Assembly (NCBI GenBank): GCA_012033495.1
Contig: JAAUQT010000007.1
Location: forward strand, 1 to 62,818
Length of the DNA stretch: 62,818 bases
From: Cyanobacteria bacterium RM1_2_2
Lineage (GTDB): Bacteria; Cyanobacteriota; Cyanobacteriia; Elainellales; Elainellaceae
Direction: 5' to 3'
Shown: positions 28,466 to 38,211 of the stretch, piece after piece
Layout of the letters: every line of letters starts with the position of its first letter
Position numbering within the stretch: position 1 is the stretch's first letter
Made by a program: the position numbers and the translations under genes
The notes under the pieces: model-generated
What the model was told of the DNA's origin: nothing
Databases searched by the model: none
The model's input: only the letters and a program-made list of their open reading frames with translations

Positions 28466-29107
28466 ATGGCTTTCTCCTCATCAGTTGCTGTTCGAGAACT
28501 TCCTCTTTTTCCTTTGCCTGAGGTGGTTTTGTTTCCGGGTCTTCCCTTACCGTTGCACGTTTTTGAATTTCGCTATCGCATCATGATGAATACTATTCTT
28601 CAAAGCGATCGGCGTTTCGGAGTGCTGATGGTTGATCCAGTTGAGGGCAAGGTGGCAACTGTGGGCTGCTGCGCCGAGGTTGTCTATCAAGAGCGTACTC
28701 CCGATGATCGAATCTATGTTAAAACATTGGGGCAGCAGCGATTTCGAGTTTTGGATTACGTCCGCGAAAAGCCTTACTATGTCGGACTAGTTGAATGGAT
28801 TGAAGATCAATCTACCGATCGAGATTTGCGTAGCTTAACTGCCGATGTTGATCAGCTTCTGCATGATGTTGTCCAACTCTCAGCAAAATTGACTGGACAG
28901 GAAATCGAGCTTCCTGATGATATTCCTACTTCTCCTATTGAGCTATCTTACTGGGTTGCAGGCAACTTGAAAGGTGTGGCTCGTGAGCAGCAATCTTTAT
29001 TAGAGCTACAGGACACAGCGGTGCGGTTGGAGCGGGAAGCCGAAATTTTGATGACAACGCGAAATCACTTGGCGGCTCGTGCTGCTCTCAAAACTGCTTT
29101 CGACTAA
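28466..29107 (+). CDS. LON peptidase substrate-binding domain protein
   Basis: A 213-residue protein consisting of only the N-terminal (substrate-recognition) domain of Lon protease plus a helical tail. The opening ELPLFPLPEVVLFPG followed by PLHVFEFRYRIMM is characteristic. There is no AAA+ or protease domain, and the length matches the stand-alone cyanobacterial family, so it is not truncated. Its function is not established; a role in recognising or presenting damaged proteins is an inference. It follows rpsJ after a large palindrome, a conserved neighbourhood in cyanobacteria. Confidence 0.9.
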   Translation: MAFSSSVAVRELPLFPLPEVVLFPGLPLPLHVFEFRYRIMMNTILQSDRRFGVLMVDPVEGKVATVGCCAEVVYQERTPDDRIYVKTLGQQRFRVLDYVREKPYYVGLVEWIEDQSTDRDLRSLTADVDQLLHDVVQLSAKLTGQEIELPDDIPTSPIELSYWVAGNLKGVAREQQSLLELQDTAVRLEREAEILMTTRNHLAARAALKTAFD

Positions 29108-29376
29108 TTCAGCGATCGTAAAAGGCATCCGGAAGTCATTTAGGTTATGGGCAGAACAGCAGTTCATTCAGGTTTTGTTTAATTTAACTCTTGTTGTAAA
29201 GCTAAGGTGTGCAGTAGGTGAGTTTGTAATGCAGTGAGTTTAAAGTTAGATGAACTTCCTGAAGGGAGACTCGCTTCTGAAAGCTATACTCTCTAAAGTC
29301 AAGGTTGTTTTTTGGGAAAAAATATAAAATTTAGTAAACTACTTTTGGCGGCAGTTCATAAGCTGTTGATTCTACG

Positions 29377-29970
29377 ATGAATATTTGCTTCTCTGCTGTG
29401 CAGTCAATTGATCTGGCTGTTCCAGAACAGTCCATTCCGATTCAGTATTATTTACGCCAGCCCCAGCGTTTGATTCAAGCATTAATTGATCCTAGACAGG
29501 TAGAAACATTAGGTAACGAGCATTTTCGCTTCAAAATGCGTCCTCTTAGCTTCTTGTCGCTCAGTCTGCAACCTACAGTTGACTTGCGGATTTGGGCAGA
29601 TGCAGACGGAGTAATTCATCTGGAATCAGTTAACTGTGAGATTCGCGGTATAGAATACATTAATCAACGGTTTAAGCTACAGTTAGTGGGACAACTAGCA
29701 CCCTTACAGATATCTTCAAAAACTTATTTAAAGGGGCAAGCAAATTTACAGGTTCAAGTTGATTTGCCGCCGCCTTTGGCGTTGACGCCTCGCCCCTTAT
29801 TGGAAGCCACTGGAAATGGTCTACTGCGCAGTGTTTTATTAACTATCAAGCAGAGGTTAGCATACCAGCTATTAGCAGATTACTGTGCTTGGGTAGCCAT
29901 TCAGCGACGAGAACAGATCGAGATTGGGCCAAACGGATCATCAGCCTTGCTAAATCCCACGGGTCAGTAG
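29377..29970 (+). CDS. DUF1997 family protein
   Basis: A 197-residue protein of a family found in cyanobacteria and plastids. It has a START-like or SRPBCC-like appearance: the segments SIPIQYYLRQPQRLIQALIDP, FRFKMRPLSFLSLSLQPTV and ESVNCEIRG are typical. The biochemical role is unknown. Its position next to rnhB and rne, in convergent orientation, recurs in cyanobacteria. Confidence 0.85.
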   Translation: MNICFSAVQSIDLAVPEQSIPIQYYLRQPQRLIQALIDPRQVETLGNEHFRFKMRPLSFLSLSLQPTVDLRIWADADGVIHLESVNCEIRGIEYINQRFKLQLVGQLAPLQISSKTYLKGQANLQVQVDLPPPLALTPRPLLEATGNGLLRSVLLTIKQRLAYQLLADYCAWVAIQRREQIEIGPNGSSALLNPTGQ

Positions 29971-30000
29971 TAGCCAGCCGATATCAAGAAATCGCCAAAA

Positions 30001-30666
30001 TCACAAATGACAAGGGCTAAAAGAACGGCGATGCTGTCTGGATACACCAAGTTGCTGTAGAGCCTGCCGATGCTTAGCAGTACCGTAGCCCTTATTTGCC
30101 GCCAAATCATAGCCTGGATATCGCGCAGCAAGTCGAACGATTAATTGATCACGCCATACTTTCGCCACAATGCTTGCTGCCGCGATGCTGATTGACTTGC
30201 AGTCTCCTTGCACAATTGTTTGCTGTGGAATGACTAGATCGGGAATTCGTTGATTACCATCAATCAAGCAAATCTGCGGCTGTGGTTGGAGTCGGGCAAT
30301 GGCTCTGCGCATTGCTAGCAGCGATGCCTGTAGGATATTAAACCGATCAATTTCTCGAACTGAGGCGATGCCTATTTTGCAGGTGAGCGCACTCGTTTGA
30401 ATATGCTGAGCCAAAATTTGACGATGTTTGGGTGACAATTGTTTACTATCGGCAACGCCTGCCTGAATCAATGGTGTCATTACATTGGCAGGCAGGATTA
30501 CTGCGGCAGCAACGACTGGGCCAAACAAAGCCCCCCGTCCCACTTCATCAACGCCCGCAATTAGCCCGCCTGCGCCTGAATATGCACCCAATTCTAACTC
30601 TGTCCACAAGCTCAGTTGTGACATTTTTTCTTGGAACTGCTCCTGCACGGACTCAGAAACAGGCAT
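30001..30666 (-). CDS. rnhB: ribonuclease HII
   Basis: A 221-residue enzyme that cuts the RNA strand of RNA-DNA hybrids and removes single ribonucleotides from DNA. The catalytic DEDD set is visible: AGVDEVGRGALFGP (Asp, Glu), a later Asp in ADSKQLSPKHR or ICLIDGNQRIP, and the KVWRDQ segment. ATG 30666 overlaps the rne stop codon by one base (TGATG), so translation is probably coupled. A TTG two codons... immediately upstream of that ATG is also in frame but less likely. Confidence 0.95.
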   Translation of the reverse strand: MPVSESVQEQFQEKMSQLSLWTELELGAYSGAGGLIAGVDEVGRGALFGPVVAAAVILPANVMTPLIQAGVADSKQLSPKHRQILAQHIQTSALTCKIGIASVREIDRFNILQASLLAMRRAIARLQPQPQICLIDGNQRIPDLVIPQQTIVQGDCKSISIAAASIVAKVWRDQLIVRLAARYPGYDLAANKGYGTAKHRQALQQLGVSRQHRRSFSPCHL

Positions 30667-32846
30667 CAATTACCGTCTGACACGGCAGTTGAAGAGCGAC
30701 GGCGACGACGACGACGACTAGGATCTACCTCAGCTTCAGCTTCAGTTTCGATTGGGTTCGGATCAGCAGTGAATGGAGTTTCTAGATCCATCAACTCTGG
30801 TTCAGCTTCCGTTGGAGTTTCGCGCCGGACGAGAGTTGGCATCGGAGTAGCTGGACTTGCTTCAAAGTCATCGTTTTCACGGTCATCATTTTCACGGTCA
30901 TCATTTTCATTTTCGCTTGAGGATGCTGCCTCTAAGGGAGCAGCAGCAGGCTCTTCGATAGTTCGGTTGACTAAGCGCGGTGCCTGGCCGGGAGCAGCGA
31001 TTGAAATGATCGTAGATTTTGGGTCTTTGACAGGTTCAGTAGCTAGAACAATTGGCGAAATTCCCATCAATGCATAAATATCTTGCTCTTCTGAGGTCAT
31101 TTCAACGGCAATCACTTGCGGTGGCTCAACCGAATGCTTATCTCGACGAGCAGAGCGTCCTCGGTCTACTCGATCTACCCGTTCCATCCTGTCTGTCTTA
31201 TCAGATCTATCTGCTCGCTCGACTCTATCTGCTCGCTCGACTCTATCTGTCCGCTCGACTCTTTCAACTCGCGGTTCCCTAGAAGGGCGGACAGGGGTGA
31301 GGCTATAGCTCGATTCTTCCTGTTGAGCCATTTCTTCCTCTGCGTCTGGGTCAACCCTTGGCAACGAGCCTTTCAAAGACGGCTGTTCGTTGACCTTCAG
31401 ACGACTGCGACGACGACGACGGCTATCTCCTCCCCGACCTCGCTCTTGGTAATTGGGATGATTCGTTAAATCGAGTTCTTGCAGATCGGCAGTTGGATCG
31501 GCATCAAATTCATCAGCATCCCGCTCCCAGGTTTCTCGCAGCGCAGGTAAACGCGGCTCTGGAGTGGATGTGCGCAAGGCTTCAAGCGGCTCAGCAACAG
31601 CCTGTTCGGGTTCCCCAGGGAGGTGGACTAAATGCCCCTGTCCGCCGCAGGTTGGGCAAGACTGACTAAACAACTCATAAATATTTTGGCCTTGCCGTTT
31701 GCGCGTCAGTTCCACCAAACCCAGCTCTGAAAGTTGAGCAATTTGCGGTCTGGCTTTGTCAGCTCGTAGCGCTTTATTAAATTGCTCTAGCACCTGGAGC
31801 TGGTCGCGCCGAGCATCCATATCAATAAAGTCAACCACAATGACGCCAGCAATGTTGCGGAGGCGAAGTTGGCGAGCAATTTCTGCGGCGGCCTCGCAGT
31901 TTGTCCACAAGACTGTTTCACGAGCCGTGGCAGATCGAGTGAAAGAGCCAGAGTTCACGTCAATCACGGTTAGAGCTTCTGTACGCTCAATAATGATGTA
32001 GCCACCAGAGGGCAAATCTACTCTCGGCTTCAGGGCTTCTCGAATTGCTGCGTTCACCCGGAAGTATTCTAGAATGGGAATCCGATCACGATGATGATCA
32101 ATTAATACGCCTTGAGGAGTTTTTCCGCCGCTCCAGTTAATCAGGTGTTGCTTCACCCGTTTCAAACCTGTATGAGAATCAACCACAATTCGATTCACAT
32201 CAGCGCTATATACGTCGCGCAACACTCTTTGAATAAAGTCATCATCTCGATTCAGCAGGCTGGGAGGACGAACGGTGAGCGCTTCTTGCTGAACGTTTTC
32301 CCATTGCTTTTGCAGTGTTTCTAAATCTTCTAGAATGGCCTCTTCTGCAACGCCTTCGGCCTCCGTGCGCACCAGCAGCCCCATGCCCGCCGGTTTAATT
32401 AAAATGGCCAGCGCTCTTAAGCGATTGCGCTCTGCTTCATTGCGGATGCGCCGCGAAAGGTTAACGCCGCGTCCAGAGGGCATCAGCACCAGATATCGGC
32501 CGGGCAAGCTGACATTTCCAGTCAGGCGCGGCCCCTTATTGCCGGTTGGCTCCTTCATGATTTGCACAAGCACCCGCTGCTGAGGGGCAAGTAATTCAGT
32601 AATGGAACCGGCAGATTTCCGCAAACGTAAGGGGCCAAGGTCGGTAACATGAATGAACCCGTTGCGTTCGCTGTCTCCGATGTTGACAAAAGCAGCGTCA
32701 ATTCCAGGCAAGACATTCTCTACAATTCCGAGATAAATATCGCCGACTTGATGAGTTCCTTTGGCAACAATCAGTTCTTGAATTTGATCTTCTGAAAACA
32801 CGGCAGCAATTCGGTGCTGCTCCGCAATAATAATTTGCTTTGACAT
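30666..32846 (-). CDS. rne: ribonuclease E/G family
   Basis: A 726-residue endoribonuclease that initiates mRNA decay and processes rRNA and tRNA precursors. The catalytic half (about residues 1-410) has an S1 domain (VGDIYLGIVENVLPGIDAAFVNIG) and the DNase I-like region with TVIDVNSGS and VVDFIDM, which carry the Mg-binding Asp residues. It ends with the zinc-link CPTCGGQGH. The C-terminal half is disordered and highly charged, with an RVER/ADRVERADR repeat (about 545-590). The chain ends in RRRRRRRSS followed by a short tail, which matches the known cyanobacterial PNPase-binding arginine run. The order TIGR03960-rne-rnhB is conserved. Confidence 0.95.
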   Translation of the reverse strand: MSKQIIIAEQHRIAAVFSEDQIQELIVAKGTHQVGDIYLGIVENVLPGIDAAFVNIGDSERNGFIHVTDLGPLRLRKSAGSITELLAPQQRVLVQIMKEPTGNKGPRLTGNVSLPGRYLVLMPSGRGVNLSRRIRNEAERNRLRALAILIKPAGMGLLVRTEAEGVAEEAILEDLETLQKQWENVQQEALTVRPPSLLNRDDDFIQRVLRDVYSADVNRIVVDSHTGLKRVKQHLINWSGGKTPQGVLIDHHRDRIPILEYFRVNAAIREALKPRVDLPSGGYIIIERTEALTVIDVNSGSFTRSATARETVLWTNCEAAAEIARQLRLRNIAGVIVVDFIDMDARRDQLQVLEQFNKALRADKARPQIAQLSELGLVELTRKRQGQNIYELFSQSCPTCGGQGHLVHLPGEPEQAVAEPLEALRTSTPEPRLPALRETWERDADEFDADPTADLQELDLTNHPNYQERGRGGDSRRRRRSRLKVNEQPSLKGSLPRVDPDAEEEMAQQEESSYSLTPVRPSREPRVERVERTDRVERADRVERADRSDKTDRMERVDRVDRGRSARRDKHSVEPPQVIAVEMTSEEQDIYALMGISPIVLATEPVKDPKSTIISIAAPGQAPRLVNRTIEEPAAAPLEAASSSENENDDRENDDRENDDFEASPATPMPTLVRRETPTEAEPELMDLETPFTADPNPIETEAEAEVDPSRRRRRRRSSTAVSDGN

Positions 32847-33485
32847 TCAATTTCCTCGAAAGCTGGCAGCATAGAGGCGATAGCTTAATTAGCGTCTATG
32901 CTGTAATGGCAATTTTGTGAACAAGTACTTTGTGAACAAGCACTGCGTGGCACGGCAGGTTAAATTCAGACATCCTACTTCAAGTTAAGTCTTAGAGAAG
33001 TCAACCTCAGATAGCAGAAACATCCCAGCGGTGGCTAGGAAGCTGGATAGGTTTCCAAATAGCTGAACGGTTGAATAGCAACCAAATAAAAATCCTTTGC
33101 CCGATACCTTTCTCCAAGAAGCTTTCTCTAAAAAGACAGGTCTCTAAGAAGACAGGCACCCAGGAACTGGAAGTAGGATAAAAGCTTTGCCAGTGTAGAC
33201 CCTACTCTATCCTAAGCGCCGATTGAACCACTAGCGACTTGAAAGAGATGAGAATCTACAACGGCTTCTCTTGCAAAGCATTATAGCGTGGACAAAGGTT
33301 TACGCCATAGGTATGGTGAACATTTTGAGTAAAAGGATTCCAAGAGAGACTTAAGTTGCTCACAAGTGTCTTGAATAACCCATTAAACAACTGTTCCAAT
33401 GTTGTCTAATTGAGCTAAGCCAGGGAATTAACGAGAGATCAACTGATCTTGCTTCTAATTCTAGCGATTTAAATCAACACTTTGT
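32847..33485. other. intergenic region, likely long rne leader
   Basis: About 640 bases between the radical SAM stop and the rne start, with no reading frame of note. Such length fits the long 5' untranslated regions reported for cyanobacterial rne, where RNase E can limit its own expression. This is an inference; no specific motif was identified. Two short direct repeats (AAGAAGACAGG-like, about 33130-33155) are present. Confidence 0.4.
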
Positions 33486-36206
33486 CTAGTCAAGGGCTGC
33501 CAGGAAAAGCTGCTGCCGGTGGATGTGTAGAAGCTGAAACTCGGCTTGAGCAACCTGTTCTAGCATTTGAACAATATGCTCAGGGCGGAGTAGCGTCCCG
33601 TCATTTCGGCAGCTTCCAATATAGTGAAAGCCAACCCAGCTTTCTGAAGCTAACCGGGATGAGAATAGCAACGACTGATGCATAAAACTAGACTTTTCCG
33701 CAAGCGAAAGCAGTCGTAATTCAAAGAGTCGCTCGCGCAAATTGACCTGCCGTACTTTACCAGATTTTGTCGTCTGCTCAACTAAAATTTCAGACCTGTT
33801 CAGAATTTGTTCAATCCAACCTTGCCAAAGGGCTTGTAGTGAATCAAAGTCTTGCTCTGAGAGGCAGCGAACGGCTAATAAATATGCTGCTTTTTCGAGC
33901 AGTTGGGTTGCAGAAGGAGACTGAATTTCAATCGTTTTCACGTCATAAAGGGGCAAAGTTTCAGGCAATTGAGCCGCCAACTTTTGCCGAAACTGCTCGG
34001 CATCCATTACCTCTGTAAGGTCAAAGTCAACGATTTCACCAGAACTGGTTGTTCCCAGAGGAAGCGCGCTAGCAGGGGCAATGCGAGGGCTAGGATGAAA
34101 TCCACCTGTGAAAGTAATGGGAATGGCCGCTCGCCGCACAGCCCGATCGAGTAATCGCAGCAAATCGAGGTGTCCAATCAAGGCCAAATCACCTTGTTTG
34201 CCAAACCAAACTCGCAGTCGTTGCGCCCGGTTTTGATTGGGGACAAAATGACCTGAAAACTCTGGAATGGGCAGCGGCGGTACAACAATATTATGTCCAA
34301 AATCAGCGCCACAGACTCCGCAGTGAGAGCAACCCTCAAACGAGCAGTCTGGAACCGTCGCTGCTTCTAGAGCGCGCAGCAAATCTGCTTTTAGCCACTG
34401 TTTATCGATTCCGGTGTCTAAGTGATCCCACGGCAAAGGGGCATCCAGCGATAGAGCTGTCTGGGATTGGTGCTCAGCAATAGCATCCGAGGAATTTGGA
34501 GAATCAGCGGACGGCGCAAAAAGATTCCACTCTCCCTGTTCAACCTGGCGATATTTCCAAGTCAAACCGGCTTCGTCAATCGCTTGTGTCCAGGCGGCAA
34601 AGGCTCGATCCAAGCTTTCCCACCAGGCATCCATTCCGGCTCCCAGTTCCCAAGCCCGTCGCACCACGGCAGAAAGGCGACGATCGCCCCGTCCGACAAA
34701 ATCTTCCATTGCAGAGATGCGGACATCGGTGAAGTTGACCTTGACGTTACGAATCGTGCGGAATTCCTCTCGCAACAGCCTTTGCTTCCGCTCAAACTCG
34801 CTGGTTGAGACAGAGTGCCATTGAAAAGGCGTGTGAGGTTTGGGCGTGAAGTTAGAAATCGTGACATTAAAGCCAATTCGCTTTCTACCTTTTGCTGTGC
34901 ATTCTTGTTGCAGCCAGCGCATCGTTTCGGCAATGCCCAATACATCGGCATCAGTTTCACCCGGTAGCCCAATCATGAAATAGAGCTTCACCCGATCCCA
35001 GCCCTGCTCGTAGGCCGTTTTCACCCCGCGTAAGAGTTCTTCGTTCGTTAAGCCTTTGTTAATAATGTCGCGCAGACGTTGGGTTCCGGCTTCGGGCGCA
35101 AACGTCAGACTCGATTGCCGTGTGCCTCCCAGGATGTGAGCAATGTTTTCATCGAATCGATCAACCCGCTGGCTGGGAAGCGAGAGGGAAATGTTTTCTC
35201 CCTTTAAGCGATTCTTGATCTCCACACCGACAGCCGGGAGGGCCAAATAATCAGAACAACTGAGAGACAGCAGCGAAAATTCGTTGTAGCCAGTTGCTCG
35301 CATTCCCTGCTCAATCGCTTCTACGACTTGTTCAGGTTCCACATCTCGTGCTGGGCGAGTCAACATTCCGGGCTGGCAGAAACGACAGCCGCGAGTGCAG
35401 CCACGCCGAATCTCGATGATCAGTCGATCATGCACGGTTTCAACGTAAGGAACTAACCCAATTGAATAGGCTGGAATCGGCGTTGCCACACGGCGGAGAA
35501 TGCGTTCTGGTACATCCGGGCGATTCGGGTGCACGGAGCCATCGGCAGCCATATCGTAGAACTGAGGCACATACACACCCGGAACCTGGGCCAAATCTAG
35601 CAAAAGCTGCTCTCGGCTCAGCCCTGCGGATTTGCCGTCTTCTAGAATCAAGCCAATTTCTGGTAATAGTTCTTCACCATCTCCCAACGCAATGAAATCA
35701 AAGAAATCAGCGTAGGGTTCTGGATTGGATGTCGCGGTTTGCCCGCCTGCAAAAATTAAAGGGTAGCTGCCCTGATTCACATCCCAACTGCCTGTCTGAA
35801 GCCGATCGCGCCAGGTCAGGGGGATGTCAGCGAGGTTCAGCATTTCTAGGATGTTAGTTGCTCCTAGCTCATAGCTGAGACTGAACCCAAGAATATCAAA
35901 ATTTGTGAGTGGACGTTTGGCTTCAACCGCAAACAGGGGTGTCGCAGTGGTGCGCAACTTTGCTGCTAGATCAGGCGCAGGGAGATAAGCCCGATCACAC
36001 AGTTGGCGGGGTTGGGCATTTAAGATGCTGTAGAGAATAATGTGCCCTAAATTTGAAGCTCCAACTTCGTACACCTCAGGGTAAGTCAGCACCCATCGAA
36101 TGTTGGCAGCATCCCAGGGCTTATGAACGGCTCCAAGTTCGTTGCCCAAATAGCGAGCCGGACGAGCAATTTCTGGAGTCAACAATTGTTCTACGGGAGT
36201 TGGCAC
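33486..36206 (-). CDS. TIGR03960-type B12-binding radical SAM protein fused to DUF2344
   Basis: A protein of about 906 residues. An N-terminal cobalamin-binding-like Rossmann region (YPEVYEVGASNLGH) is followed by the radical SAM core with the cluster motif RRGCTRGCRFCQPG (about residue 270). A GLPGETDADVLG segment follows. The C-terminal third is a DUF2344 domain (about 690-850, HLDLLRLLDRAVRRA and FTGGFHPSPR), with a cysteine-rich linker CSFEGCSHCGVCG before it. The precise reaction is not established; these proteins travel with rne/rng and ribosomal L21 genes, suggesting RNA or ribosome modification. I prefer GTG 36206, with AGGA just upstream; a TTG at 36257 is the longest option. Confidence 0.9.
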   Translation of the reverse strand: MPTPVEQLLTPEIARPARYLGNELGAVHKPWDAANIRWVLTYPEVYEVGASNLGHIILYSILNAQPRQLCDRAYLPAPDLAAKLRTTATPLFAVEAKRPLTNFDILGFSLSYELGATNILEMLNLADIPLTWRDRLQTGSWDVNQGSYPLIFAGGQTATSNPEPYADFFDFIALGDGEELLPEIGLILEDGKSAGLSREQLLLDLAQVPGVYVPQFYDMAADGSVHPNRPDVPERILRRVATPIPAYSIGLVPYVETVHDRLIIEIRRGCTRGCRFCQPGMLTRPARDVEPEQVVEAIEQGMRATGYNEFSLLSLSCSDYLALPAVGVEIKNRLKGENISLSLPSQRVDRFDENIAHILGGTRQSSLTFAPEAGTQRLRDIINKGLTNEELLRGVKTAYEQGWDRVKLYFMIGLPGETDADVLGIAETMRWLQQECTAKGRKRIGFNVTISNFTPKPHTPFQWHSVSTSEFERKQRLLREEFRTIRNVKVNFTDVRISAMEDFVGRGDRRLSAVVRRAWELGAGMDAWWESLDRAFAAWTQAIDEAGLTWKYRQVEQGEWNLFAPSADSPNSSDAIAEHQSQTALSLDAPLPWDHLDTGIDKQWLKADLLRALEAATVPDCSFEGCSHCGVCGADFGHNIVVPPLPIPEFSGHFVPNQNRAQRLRVWFGKQGDLALIGHLDLLRLLDRAVRRAAIPITFTGGFHPSPRIAPASALPLGTTSSGEIVDFDLTEVMDAEQFRQKLAAQLPETLPLYDVKTIEIQSPSATQLLEKAAYLLAVRCLSEQDFDSLQALWQGWIEQILNRSEILVEQTTKSGKVRQVNLRERLFELRLLSLAEKSSFMHQSLLFSSRLASESWVGFHYIGSCRNDGTLLRPEHIVQMLEQVAQAEFQLLHIHRQQLFLAALD

Positions 36207-36321
36207 GATCAGTCCTAGAGAGCTTTCGCTCGTAATGATAGATTGAGAAGTCCTCAAATCTAATCTTACCGGATGCTCAATTGACCGTCGCTCTCCTGAA
36301 GGACTTTATACTGCAAAGAGA

Positions 36322-36660
36322 TTAAGCAACCGCAGCTTCTAAAACGGGCTGGGCTTCAAGAATTTCAAATACGCGATCCAGTTGGGTTAACTCAAAGACA
36401 ATGCGGACAGTTGGTGAAATACCAAATAGACTGAACCGCTTATTGAGGCGCTGTGCCAAGGTCAAGGTTGAAACCAAAACCATCAGCCCGGCGCTATCAA
36501 GAGACTCTACCTGGCTCATATCAACTAAGAGGGAAGAATACTCTTGAGCAGAAACGGCTTCAGTAAGCTGCTGTTGTAGTGCGACTACGTTCGCTGCGTT
36601 AATGTGACCATTCGGCTGAACGACAGTTACTTTGGAATGAGCGAAGGAGCTTTCCTGCAT
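36322..36660 (-). CDS. STAS-domain anti-sigma factor antagonist
   Basis: A 112-residue protein that is a single STAS domain, as in SpoIIAA/RsbV. VQPNGHINAANVVALQQQL forms the first strands and helix. The phosphorylation motif SLDSAGLMVL places the acceptor Ser at position 56. Such proteins bind an anti-sigma kinase when unphosphorylated and release a sigma factor or other output. No kinase or phosphatase partner is adjacent, so the pathway is unknown. The ribosome-binding region is weak. It is co-directional with the radical SAM gene, 65-115 bases upstream of it. Confidence 0.9.
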   Translation of the reverse strand: MQESSFAHSKVTVVQPNGHINAANVVALQQQLTEAVSAQEYSSLLVDMSQVESLDSAGLMVLVSTLTLAQRLNKRFSLFGISPTVRIVFELTQLDRVFEILEAQPVLEAAVA

Positions 36661-37294
36661 CGTTTAATCCTGTTTCAAGGCGAGAGGTACTAACTGCAAA
36701 TTTTTGAAAGAAAAAGCAGAAGGAAATGGAATAAACATTTCCAGCAATGTACAAGAAGATAGCCTCGTCCCCCTGCAAGAACCTACTAAAAGCAGAGAGG
36801 TTTGCGAAAACTTTATCTCTTGTGAAGAGATGTTTAAAGTTTCCGGTAAGTAATTTCACGGTTAAGTATAGAGAGATACCAATTTTCAACCCATAGAATC
36901 GTGGTTTTCTACTAGCTTTGCTTAGCTGTCGGGTCTACTTCCGTCCAATTCAGCGCCTCAAGTCTGCTCTTCTCCTTTTGTTGCCAGCACTGCTGGAAAA
37001 CTAAACAGACTTTTACGAAGGATAAGGTAGACCCCAATGCTTTTTGAAGTTGAGATGAAGTTAACCCATAACGGTGGGTAGTGTGAACTTTAATAGCGAA
37101 ATTCTTCGACTTTAAAAATTTCCGGTAAAATCCGGAATCTAATTCATTAAAAGTGGAGTCAAAGGTATCGACTGGTCAGCTAACTCTTGTGACAGATATC
37201 ACGTGGATTCATGATAGCGATCATCTGAGAAGCAGAGAGTCTGACAGAAGATTTAACCTGAACCCCCCCTCACCACTTTTGCACTAGACTAGCC
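36661..37294. other. intergenic region between divergent genes, no gene seen
   Basis: About 630 bases between the STAS gene and the small gene at 37295. A 96-codon minus frame (36599-36889) overlaps the STAS gene and looks like a shadow. A short palindrome ATGATAGCGATCAT lies at about 37211-37224. Promoters for both flanking genes must be here, but no convincing hexamers were found. Confidence 0.45.
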
Positions 37295-37489
37295 ATGAAA
37301 ACAACTTATGTGATTCGTCAACTCGTCGCAAAAGCCTTACATATCAAGCAGCTAACCCCTGACATCGAGAATGAAATTAACTACGAGCTAACTCGCTTGG
37401 GGCACATCTCTGACGCAGACTATGAGGCGTTGGAATTATTGATGTCAGAGATGGATGCAGGTCGAATTCGCTTAGTTCCTAGTCCTTGA
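37295..37489 (+). CDS. small protein matching the ComFB-linked N-terminal domain
   Basis: A 64-residue protein. It aligns with residues 1-55 of the ComFB protein at 61470. Shared positions are L/IV..AL, LTP..E.E, IS..DY.AL..LM and G at the end of the domain. The alignment is gap-free over about 50 residues and needs no special pleading. It looks like an all-helical domain (two to three helices) that exists alone and as an N-terminal attachment to ComFB. Function is unknown; possibly it mediates dimerisation or partner contact. The start is ATG 37295. Confidence 0.7.
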   Translation: MKTTYVIRQLVAKALHIKQLTPDIENEINYELTRLGHISDADYEALELLMSEMDAGRIRLVPSP

Positions 37490-37613
37490 GCCACGCAAAC
37501 CGATCAGCCTCTCATAGACTCAACGTTGTCGATCAAAGTTAAAGTCAATCAAATCAAACACACAAAGCTCACGACTTTAAATCTCTATTAGACCGGTAAA
37601 ATGTTCAGGGTGC

Positions 37614-38006
37614 TCATTGCCGGAATGCCTCAGGATGAACCTGCCAGATGCGATGAATAAAGGCTTGAAGCTGTTGATGTGCAATAGAGTGAGCTTCAGA
37701 GAAACGGTCTGTAGGTAGGGCTGTGGTTCCAGTTTTTGCAGAGTCAAGCTGGGTTAGGATAGGCATCATCTCTGTGTCTACGGCGATCCGACACAAAGCC
37801 TGGGGACACAGTAAGTCTGCCCCTTGACGCAAATCAAACAAGGTTGCTGATGATTCTGCCTCAATAGAGTCAATTTGAAATTTAACTAAGGCAAGTGGAC
37901 GTAGCCAATAGAGGTGGCGGTCTGCAATGACTTGAATGACTTCTCCATAGAGCCTTGTCTCTTCACACTCTAAACAAAGGATCTGATGGGGATGAATCTC
38001 ACTCAT
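37614..38006 (-). CDS. conserved hypothetical protein, 130 aa
   Basis: I recognise this only as the type of short soluble protein conserved among cyanobacteria. The N-terminal part reads as beta-strands (HQILCLECEETRLYGEVIQVI, YWLRPLALV), perhaps a small barrel. The C-terminal part is a helix (SIAHQQLQAFIHRIWQVHPEAF). Four cysteines (in LCLEC, LLCPQALC) do not make a clean zinc motif. It is convergent with the 37295 gene and divergent from pip. Confidence 0.7.
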   Translation of the reverse strand: MSEIHPHQILCLECEETRLYGEVIQVIADRHLYWLRPLALVKFQIDSIEAESSATLFDLRQGADLLCPQALCRIAVDTEMMPILTQLDSAKTGTTALPTDRFSEAHSIAHQQLQAFIHRIWQVHPEAFRQ

Positions 38007-38211
38007 ATAAAGATCACGAGCACAAAAGCAGTAAGCAGAATTAGTCAGGAAACTTTGACCTGGTTTAGCGTAGCCTGCCTAGAATTCTAAATCAGGTTTA
38101 GGCGAATTGCAGACAATTAGGCAATAATTTGTGCAGGTGCTCGTCCAGTCGTTTACCTCATCAGTTTCATCAGTTCAGCTTATCGGATTAACTTATCAAC
38201 GTGAGCATGTA

